Shown: positions 32,108-38,183 of the stretch, one piece after another | Numbering within the stretch: the first letter of the stretch is position 1 | Layout: each line of letters opens with the position of its first letter | DNA from: Crenothrix polyspora | GTDB lineage: Bacteria > Pseudomonadota > Gammaproteobacteria > Methylococcales > Methylomonadaceae | Direction: 5' to 3' | NCBI RefSeq assembly: GCF_900163745.1 | Contig: NZ_FUKJ01000045.1 | Location: 1-38,183, forward strand | Length of the DNA: 38,183 bases | Made by a program: the position numbers and the translations under genes | The notes under the pieces: generated by a model | What the model saw: the letters and a program-made list of their open reading frames with translations, nothing else | What the model was told of the DNA's origin: nothing | Databases searched by the model: none

Positions 32108-32824
32108 ATGACGGAAAACGAAAAAACTCAGATACTTCGTAATGCACAACAATGGTTTAAAAACAGCATCGCCAGCCAACATATTATCAATGCGAAAAAA
32201 CTAACCAATCCTGCCGAATTTAATATCAATCCATTTTTAACAATTTATCTGGCAAATTTTTTAACGGGTAACTCAAACCCTGAAAGTATTGCTAAAGCAC
32301 TTATTTATCCCAGAATTTTAGGCACATCTATTACCACTTCCTTTGGAACCCATATTCAAAGATTTACCGGAGAAGTACTGTCATCATTTGGAAGCACTAC
32401 TCATGGTATCGATATTGAGTTTATAGATCAGATAGATGGTTTTAAAAAATACTGCCAGTTAAAATCAGGGCCGAATACTATCAACAAAGACGATGTTGAA
32501 ACCATTGCCGGGCACTTTTCGAGCATTATTAACTTATCCAGAACCAACAATTTACGCGTTACCCATTCAGATTTATGCGTGGGTATTATTTATGGGGAAG
32601 AACGCGATTTAAGCAGTCACTATAAGAGAATCACCAGCCAATATCACTATTCCGTCATCATTGGCCAGGATTTTTGGTATCGACTCACAGGTGATGAACA
32701 CTTTTACCATGATCTGATAAAAAGTATTGGTGAGGTAGCAATAGAGGCGAATTTTACCCAAGAATTAGATACGGTTATTGCAGAACTCGCTAGCAAACCA
32801 GAAATTATTGAATTATCTTGTTAA
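32108..32824 (+). CDS. Type II restriction endonuclease, Eco47II/Sau96I-like family
   Basis: About 238 residues, PD-(D/E)XK-like: PFLTIYLANFLTGNSNPESI, AKALIYPRILGTSITTSFGT, HGIDIEFIDQIDGFKKYCQL then KSGPN (acidic residue, then Q-L-K core), and FWYRLTGDEHFYHDLIKSIG. This layout recalls the Eco47II family (GGNCC); I am fairly but not fully sure of the family, and the site is inference. The ATG at 32108 (MTENEKTQ) with GAGAA upstream is preferred to the ATGs at 32057, 32063 and 32093. Divergent from the methyltransferase; its 3' end lies 52 bp before the next APE gene. Confidence 0.82.
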   Translation: MTENEKTQILRNAQQWFKNSIASQHIINAKKLTNPAEFNINPFLTIYLANFLTGNSNPESIAKALIYPRILGTSITTSFGTHIQRFTGEVLSSFGSTTHGIDIEFIDQIDGFKKYCQLKSGPNTINKDDVETIAGHFSSIINLSRTNNLRVTHSDLCVGIIYGEERDLSSHYKRITSQYHYSVIIGQDFWYRLTGDEHFYHDLIKSIGEVAIEANFTQELDTVIAELASKPEIIELSC

Positions 32825-32876
32825 ATCAAATAAAGGGGTCAGGTTTTTTTGCCGCCTATCCTCTTATCAATCTAAC

Positions 32877-33428
32877 ATGCGTACACTAATAAACAGCCTC
32901 ATCGGCCTATTAACCATGCTTTACCCGTTTACGGTTTATTTCGGGATACGTTATTTAGAGCCCTGGAAAATAGCCGGCATTCTGGCCGCATTATTGGGCA
33001 TCAGACTGATTGCCAGTTATTCTGTTAAACATTGGAGCAGCCCACTGTTACTGGTCGGTATGGTTTATTTTAGTTTTGCCATCTGGAGCAATGAGATACT
33101 GACATTACGGTTTTATCCCGCCATCGCCAATGCGGCAATGTTGCTGCTTTTTTCATGGACATTGTTTTCACCACCCAGCTTAATTGAACGGCTGGCTAGA
33201 ATCCAGCATCCCGACTTGCCACCCGAAGGTGTTATTTATACACGTCGGGTAACCCAGATCTGGTGCGGTTTTTTCATTATCAACGGCAGTCTTGCATTAA
33301 TGACAGCACTTTGGAGCAGCATAGAAATTTGGAGTTTATATAATGGTTTGATCGCTTATTTATTGATGGGCATCTTGTTCGTTGGCGAATACATCGTCAG
33401 GATAAAAACCCAGAAACATGTCCGATAA
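32877..33428 (+). CDS. APE-cluster integral membrane protein (COG4648-like, ApeG-like)
   Basis: A 183-residue membrane protein with about five hydrophobic helices (LIGLLTMLYPFTVYFGIRYL, WKIAGILAALLGIRLIASY, LLVGMVYFSFAIWS, AMLLLFSWTLFS, LIAYLLMGILFVGEYIV) and the loop IQHPDLPPEGVIYTRRVTQI, known from the COG4648 membrane proteins of APE clusters. Its function is not established. The start is the ATG at 32877; the longer frame from 32778 runs into the restriction gene. It overlaps the ligase gene by 11 bp. Confidence 0.8.
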   Translation: MRTLINSLIGLLTMLYPFTVYFGIRYLEPWKIAGILAALLGIRLIASYSVKHWSSPLLLVGMVYFSFAIWSNEILTLRFYPAIANAAMLLLFSWTLFSPPSLIERLARIQHPDLPPEGVIYTRRVTQIWCGFFIINGSLALMTALWSSIEIWSLYNGLIAYLLMGILFVGEYIVRIKTQKHVR

Positions 33429-35154
33429 CGTTATCACCCTGTCAGGGTGCTTACTGACAGAAAGACATCCTACCCGCAAAATTGCTTACCATGACCGGCA
33501 ATACTTTTACGCCGATACGTTTAATGCAGCAGTACGATACTGGGTAACACAACTGCAAATACAGCCATTTGAGCGTTATGCGGTATACACGGAAGATGCC
33601 TATCCATTTGCCGTGCTATTATTCGCGTTGTTCCATGCTGGCAAACAAGTCTGGATAGCGGGTAATAACCGCCCAGGTACCGCGCAGCAACTTCTGCAAC
33701 ACGGTTGCCAGTTAATCGGCGACTGGAATGCAGCGCAACCGTTTGATTATCATCTAAACTCAACAGACTATTCTAATTTACCTTTATCACCCTTAAACCT
33801 GACAGAAACCAGTCTGGTGATTTTCACCTCCGGTTCTACCGGACAACCTAAACCCATAGAAAAATGTCTGATTCAGTTCCAGCTCGAAATCGCTAACCTG
33901 GAAAAGCAGTGGGGATCGCTACTGGGTGATTCGGAAATTTTAGCCACTGTCAGTCATCAGCATATTTACGGCTTGCTGTTTCGCGTGTTATGGCCACTTT
34001 CGGCAGGCCGGTGTTTTCACAGTTCGATTTATATCAACCCTGAAACGCTGATTAACAACAGTCAGGATATTGCCGCCTGCTGGGTTGCCAGTCCCGCGCA
34101 TTTAAAGCGTTTAGATCAGAATTCACCTTGGCAGAGTATTGCCAGATTAACCGCTATTTTCAGTTCTGGCGGTGTATTGTACGAATCTACTAAACAGCAA
34201 ATTACTACACATAGCGCACAACAGGTGATTGAAATTTACGGTAGTTCAGAAACTGGCGGTATTGCCTGGCGACAACATGACCCGCTTTGGCAGCTATTTG
34301 ATGGCATGCATTTAAGCTGTGTTAACAACAGATGGTTGCTGCATTCGCCTTATCTAAGCTCTCTTTTCTCCTCTCTTTGTAAAAAGGGGGCTGGGGGAGA
34401 TTTTCAATTAGAGGATCAAATTAGCTTACAAGAAGATGACCGATTTATTTTGCAAGGTCGACTGGATCGCATCGTTAAAATAGAAGAAAAACGTCTATCC
34501 TTATCTGAACTGGAACGACATTTAATCGACATTCCTGGGGTAGCTGATGCGTTTACCGTACCTTTAGCTAAAAGCAGGGATGTGATTGGCGCAGCCCTGG
34601 TATTAACTGAAGCCGGTTTTGAACAACTTAAAAATCATGGCCGAAACGCTTTCATTAAACACTTACGCACACAGCTACATCAATGGTTTGATGCCGTCGT
34701 CCTGCCAAGAAAATGGCTGTTTATGGACGGTATGTCGTTAACATCACAAGGTAAAATTGACCAGCACATACTAAACACGTTGCTCAATACAGATAATCAA
34801 AAATTACCGCAAGTGCAAAGCGTTTACATCAGCGCCAATGGTGTTGAATTAGCGCTCAAAGTGCCTGAGGACTTGATTTATTTTCCCGATCATTTTGCCG
34901 ATTACCCGATTTTGCCGGGTGTGGTACAAATAAGCTGGGCAGAGTATTTCGGTCGCTTGTTTTTTAGCCTTGAACAGCCGTTTTTAACGATGGAAGTCAT
35001 TAAATTTGTAAAACCCATTCAGCCGGGAAATGAGCTAACGTTGCTGCTTAACTGGAACACAACGACTCATAAACTGCTGTTTAACTTCGGTTCAGGTGAG
35101 GTGGCGTATAGTTCGGGCAGACTCATTTACACAGCCAAAACGAGACCACCATGA
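33418..35154 (+). CDS. Aryl-acid AMP ligase fused to a hot-dog dehydratase (ApeH-ApeI fusion type)
   Basis: A 578-residue two-domain enzyme. The adenylation domain has TSLVIFTSGSTGQPKPIEK (A3), EIYGSSETGGIAWRQH (A5) and ILQGRLDRIVKIEEKRLSL (A8 hinge); it would activate a hydroxycinnamate-like starter and load the ACP. The C-terminal 110 residues are FabA/FabZ-like (YFPDHFADYPILPGVVQISW with the catalytic-type His). Between LLHSPYLS and the A8 region lies an in-frame insert (about residues 315-330) made by a REP-like repeat. It overlaps the membrane-protein gene before it and the glycosyltransferase after it. Confidence 0.88.
   Translation: MSDNVITLSGCLLTERHPTRKIAYHDRQYFYADTFNAAVRYWVTQLQIQPFERYAVYTEDAYPFAVLLFALFHAGKQVWIAGNNRPGTAQQLLQHGCQLIGDWNAAQPFDYHLNSTDYSNLPLSPLNLTETSLVIFTSGSTGQPKPIEKCLIQFQLEIANLEKQWGSLLGDSEILATVSHQHIYGLLFRVLWPLSAGRCFHSSIYINPETLINNSQDIAACWVASPAHLKRLDQNSPWQSIARLTAIFSSGGVLYESTKQQITTHSAQQVIEIYGSSETGGIAWRQHDPLWQLFDGMHLSCVNNRWLLHSPYLSSLFSSLCKKGAGGDFQLEDQISLQEDDRFILQGRLDRIVKIEEKRLSLSELERHLIDIPGVADAFTVPLAKSRDVIGAALVLTEAGFEQLKNHGRNAFIKHLRTQLHQWFDAVVLPRKWLFMDGMSLTSQGKIDQHILNTLLNTDNQKLPQVQSVYISANGVELALKVPEDLIYFPDHFADYPILPGVVQISWAEYFGRLFFSLEQPFLTMEVIKFVKPIQPGNELTLLLNWNTTTHKLLFNFGSGEVAYSSGRLIYTAKTRPP
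34359..34407 (+). repeat. REP-like repeat inside the ligase-dehydratase gene
   Basis: The stretch contains CTCCTCTCTTTGTAAAAAGG then GGGCTGGGGGAGATTTTCAA, the same plan as the repeat units at 28217-28295 (stem, loop, stem, then GGGGAGATTT). It is read through in frame and adds SLFSSLCKKGAGGDF to the protein. Confidence 0.7.
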
Positions 35155-35885
35155 AACCCTGCATCATCATTCCTGTTTATGATCACGAACACGCGATTGT
35201 TCAGGTCATAGCGCGAATAAAAAACTATCGTGTTCCCTCCATCCTTGTTAACGATGGCAGCTCAAGTGCTTGTTCAGCGGTATTAGATGCCTGCGCTAAA
35301 CAGGAAGCTGACTGGATTACCCTGCTAAACCGGACAGAAAACGGCGGCAAAGGCGCTGCGGTTATAGATGGCTTCAACATGGCCATAAAGCTAGGTTACA
35401 GCCATGCACTACAAATTGATGCTGATGGCCAGCATAATACCGATGATATCCTGCGCTTTGTTGACGCTGGACAACTACACCCAGATGCGATGATATTAGG
35501 CCAGCCGGTGTTTGATGAATCGGTGCCGAAAAATCGCTTGTATGGGCGAAAATTTACTAATTTGTGGATTGCCATAAATACCTGGTCGTTAGCAATAGCC
35601 GATGGCATGTGCGGCTTTCGCTTGTATCCGTTGACCGCTGTGAATCAGTTAATCAGCACAACATCAATAGGGCAAGGTATGAATTATGATATTGATATTG
35701 TCGTGCGCTTGTATTGGCAGGGCATTGAGGCTATCAATTTACCAACAGCAGTACACTACCCTTATGACGGTGTGTCCCATTTTAAGCTATGGCAGGATAA
35801 TGTCCTGATTTCAAAAACCCATGCCCGATTGTTCTTGGGTATGTTAATACGTATACCGCGTTTAATCCTGCGGCACTGGATATGA
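35151..35885 (+). CDS. Family 2 glycosyltransferase of the APE cluster
   Basis: A 244-residue GT2: PCIIIPVYDHEHAIVQVIAR, SILVNDGSSSACSAVLDACA, GGKGAAVIDGFNMAIKLGYS and ALQIDADGQHNTDDILRFVD with the Asp-x-Asp metal site, then ADGMCGFRLYPL. It probably adds a sugar during assembly of the polyene lipid head. ATGA overlap with the gene before and a 4-bp overlap with the acyltransferase after, with which it is joined in one polypeptide in some APE clusters; here they are separate. Confidence 0.88.
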   Translation: MKPCIIIPVYDHEHAIVQVIARIKNYRVPSILVNDGSSSACSAVLDACAKQEADWITLLNRTENGGKGAAVIDGFNMAIKLGYSHALQIDADGQHNTDDILRFVDAGQLHPDAMILGQPVFDESVPKNRLYGRKFTNLWIAINTWSLAIADGMCGFRLYPLTAVNQLISTTSIGQGMNYDIDIVVRLYWQGIEAINLPTAVHYPYDGVSHFKLWQDNVLISKTHARLFLGMLIRIPRLILRHWI

Positions 35886-36829
35886 AAAATTCAGCACACT
35901 GGGCGCAAGTACAAGAACATAGCTTTGTATGGGGCATGCGCTTTTTGTTATGGGTTTATTTGGTGTGTGGCCGCACGGTTTTACAATTGTTTTTATACCC
36001 CGTAGTCATTTATTACTGGTTGATTAACCGGTCAGCTCGACAAGCCAGTCAAGATTATCTGAACAGAGTGGCAGATTTTGCCCCGTCATTAAAACTGCAC
36101 AGCAGTTTATTATGGAGCTACCGGCACTTTATCAGTTTTGCCAATGCCATTACCGACAAACTCGCCGCTTGGTCTGGAACGCTGTTACGAGCGGATGTAC
36201 AGTATTATGGCCGCGATGAACTCGTCGCTATACTTCGGTGCGGGCAAGGTGTGGTATTGCTGGGTTCACATCTGGGTAATCTTGAAGTATGCCGTGTGGT
36301 CGCTGATTTTGACAAAACCATCCACATTAATGTCCTGGTCCATACCAAACATGCCGAAAAATTCAACCAGCTGCTCAATAAGACCAGCGACAACAGCCGG
36401 TTAAATTTGATACAGGTTACCAACATTACCGCCGCCACTGCTATGCTTCTGAGTGAGAAAATTGATGCCGGTGAACTGGTTATTATTGCTGCAGACCGCA
36501 CGCCCATCAGCAGTCAGCGCAGCCAGCAACGTGTCAGCAACGTTGACTTCTTGGGTGCTACAGCGGCATTTCCACAAGGGCCGTTCATTTTGGCGGCTTT
36601 GCTAAAATGTCCGGTTTATACGGTATTCTGTTTAAAACAACACAATAAGCATGTGATTTATTTCGACCACTTTAGCGATATGCTGAACTTGCCCAGAAAA
36701 ACCCGCGAACAGGCCATGCAGCACATCATCCAACATTATGCAGAACGCCTACAGACGTACTGCCTGAAAGAACCATTACAATGGTTCAATTTTTTTGATT
36801 TTTGGCGTGTGGCAGATGACGACAAATAA
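35882..36829 (+). CDS. Lipid-A-biosynthesis-type (HtrB/LpxL-like) acyltransferase of the APE cluster
   Basis: A 315-residue membrane acyltransferase with an N-terminal hydrophobic segment (MRFLLWVYLVCGRTVLQLFL) and QGVVLLGSHLGNLEVCRVVA, the H-X4-E catalytic motif of the LpxL superfamily; VIIAADRTPISSQRSQQRVS and FPQGPFILAALLKCPVYTVF follow. It likely acylates the lipid anchor. Starts inside the stop of the glycosyltransferase gene; its own end overlaps the ammonia lyase start by 14 bp. Confidence 0.87.
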   Translation: MKNSAHWAQVQEHSFVWGMRFLLWVYLVCGRTVLQLFLYPVVIYYWLINRSARQASQDYLNRVADFAPSLKLHSSLLWSYRHFISFANAITDKLAAWSGTLLRADVQYYGRDELVAILRCGQGVVLLGSHLGNLEVCRVVADFDKTIHINVLVHTKHAEKFNQLLNKTSDNSRLNLIQVTNITAATAMLLSEKIDAGELVIIAADRTPISSQRSQQRVSNVDFLGATAAFPQGPFILAALLKCPVYTVFCLKQHNKHVIYFDHFSDMLNLPRKTREQAMQHIIQHYAERLQTYCLKEPLQWFNFFDFWRVADDDK

Positions 36830-38183
36830 CCCCGCCGTCGTTTTCAATGGCCAGCCGTTAAGCATTGAAGACATCTGCCAGATAGCCTCGCAACACGCAC
36901 AGGTTGAGCTAAGCACTGATGCTGAATTTATTAAACGCATCGACAAAGGCGCATTATTCATAGACACGCTGTTAAAAGAACAAGGCTTTGTCTACGGAGT
37001 GACCACAGGGTATGGCGATTCCTGTACCGTGTCAGTGCCGTTGCATTTGGTTGAACAATTGCCCAGAAACTTGTATACCTTTCACGGCTGCGGTCTGGGC
37101 AGTCATTTTGATGCCCAGCAAACACGCGCTATTTTGGCCGTACGCTTAACCAGTCTTGCCCGTGGCTTTTCCGGGGTGCGTTATAAACTATTGCAGCAGC
37201 TGACGATCTTATTAACACAAAACATTCTACCGTTGATCCCACAAGAAGGCTCCGTAGGTGCCAGTGGTGATTTAACCCCGCTGTCTTATTTGGCGGCGGT
37301 TCTGGCTGGCGAACGTGATGTACTGTATCAAGGCAAACAACAGGCAACGCATACTGTTTTTTCGACATTAAACATCAAGCCGCTGACCTTAAAACCCAAG
37401 GAAGGTCTGGCGATTATGAACGGCACAGCGGCCATGACGGGTTTGGCTTGTCTTGCTTACCAACGCGCAAAATACCTGTCGCAATTAACGACACGTATCA
37501 CCAGCCTGGCCTCGGTAGCCTTAAACGGTAACGCTTATCACTTTGATGCCAAGCTGTTTTCGGTTAAACCCCATCCGGGTCAAAACCGGGTTGCCGAACG
37601 GATTCGCTCCGACTTACAAGTTACTGAAACCGCGCCACGTAACGATACCCGTTTGCAAGATCGTTATTCGCTGCGCTGTGCGCCACATATTATTGGTGTG
37701 CTGGAAGACTCTCTGCCGTGGCTGCGCCAGTTTATCGAAAATGAACTGAACAGCGCCAACGACAATCCTATTGTTGATGCCGAAGATGAACATATCTTGC
37801 ATGGCGGCCATTTTTACGGGGGACATATCGCTTTTGCGATGGATAGTTTGAAAACAGCGGTAGCCAATTTGGCTGATTTACTGGATAGGCAAATGGCGCA
37901 GCTTATGGATCCTAAATTCAATCACGGTTTGCCGGCTAATTTATCCGGTGCCAGTAGCGATCAAGCGATGATTAACCACGGTTTTAAAGCGGTGCAAATT
38001 GCGGTTTCCGCCTGGACTGCCGAAGCACTTAAACTGACTATGCCGGCTAGTGTGTTTTCCCGTTCCACCGAATGCCACAATCAGGATAAAGTCAGCATGG
38101 GCACAATTTCGGCACGGGATTGTTTGCGCATACTGGAATTAACCGAACAAGTGGCGGCAGCGGTGTTGTTCGCTGCGGTGCAA
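36816..38183 (+). CDS. Aromatic amino acid ammonia lyase (HAL/PAL/TAL superfamily), 3' end beyond the window
   Basis: The frame from the ATG at 36816 is open to the window end (456 codons seen). QEGSVGASGDLTPLSYLAAV carries Ala149-Ser150-Gly151, which cyclises to the MIO group; VYGVTTGYGDS has the catalytic Tyr, and RLQDRYSLRCAPHIIGVLED and SANDNPIVDAEDEHILHGGH are family signatures. By family it removes ammonia from Tyr, Phe or His. In an APE cluster the likely product is a (hydroxy)cinnamate starter for the ligase. The substrate-selecting pair is Phe89-His90. Overlaps the preceding gene by 14 bp. Confidence 0.93.
   Translation, partial: MTTNNPAVVFNGQPLSIEDICQIASQHAQVELSTDAEFIKRIDKGALFIDTLLKEQGFVYGVTTGYGDSCTVSVPLHLVEQLPRNLYTFHGCGLGSHFDAQQTRAILAVRLTSLARGFSGVRYKLLQQLTILLTQNILPLIPQEGSVGASGDLTPLSYLAAVLAGERDVLYQGKQQATHTVFSTLNIKPLTLKPKEGLAIMNGTAAMTGLACLAYQRAKYLSQLTTRITSLASVALNGNAYHFDAKLFSVKPHPGQNRVAERIRSDLQVTETAPRNDTRLQDRYSLRCAPHIIGVLEDSLPWLRQFIENELNSANDNPIVDAEDEHILHGGHFYGGHIAFAMDSLKTAVANLADLLDRQMAQLMDPKFNHGLPANLSGASSDQAMINHGFKAVQIAVSAWTAEALKLTMPASVFSRSTECHNQDKVSMGTISARDCLRILELTEQVAAAVLFAAVQ

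Noticed and set aside
32833-32851. GGGGTCAGGTTTTTTTGCC near the restriction gene end as an insertion scar
   Set aside because: The sequence looks like debris seen near some repeats, but a single copy here gives no borders; not enough to call.

Overview
The window looks like a chromosomal segment of a gammaproteobacterium. The reasons are the gene families present: a type I glutamine synthetase with an adenylylation tyrosine, MgtE, and an aryl-polyene (APE) type cluster with Gram-negative lipoprotein and lipid-A-type acyltransferase genes. The moderate, slightly AT-leaning composition and the density of toxin-antitoxin and CRISPR genes would fit a methanotroph-like (Methylococcales) genome, but that is inference; no rRNA or other marker gene is present.

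Layout. 1-3.2 kb: a HigBA-like toxin-antitoxin pair (minus), two tandem Uma2-family nuclease-fold genes and a DUF1566 membrane-anchored protein (plus). 3.2-5.1 kb: mgtE (minus), then a gene-free stretch holding a candidate small RNA with its own promoter and terminator. 5.1-20.4 kb: a type III-A CRISPR-Cas island. On the minus strand lie an NE0113/Csm6-like CARF protein, a hipBA module, an array of 19 repeats and 18 spacers with its leader, and cas2-cas1. On the plus strand, divergent from cas1, lie a DUF1874 (Crn2/AcrIII-1-like) ring nuclease, a deleted ecsC remnant, a small membrane protein, a Csx1/TM1812 CARF-HEPN nuclease, csm1(cas10)-csm2-csm3-csm4-csm5 and cas6. Cas10 has both the HD and GGDD motifs. 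The island therefore appears to encode synthesis of cyclic oligoadenylate, an effector that senses it and at least one enzyme that would degrade it.

20.7-25.1 kb: glnA (minus), then a region worn by mobile elements and toxin-antitoxin decay: a HigB/NadS-like remnant pair, a 132-bp MITE inserted exactly where two overlapping genes met (one a HEPN-like protein that lost its start), a CRP-type palindrome pair with no obvious client gene, a broken PIN-domain remnant and an apparently intact VapBC pair.

25.1-38.2 kb: an APE-type cluster. On the minus strand are a FAD oxidoreductase, a DUF3261 lipoprotein and a ketosynthase. On the plus strand are a small lipoprotein, a chain-length-factor-like ketosynthase, an acyltransferase, two acyl carrier proteins, a membrane protein, an AMP-ligase/dehydratase fusion, a GT2 glycosyltransferase, a lipid-A-type acyltransferase and an aromatic amino acid ammonia lyase that runs off the end. 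A complete type II restriction-modification pair splits the plus-strand operon between the second ACP and the membrane protein. The ligase-dehydratase gene carries an in-frame copy of a REP-like repeat that also occurs between genes and, strikingly, resembles the oldest CRISPR spacer.
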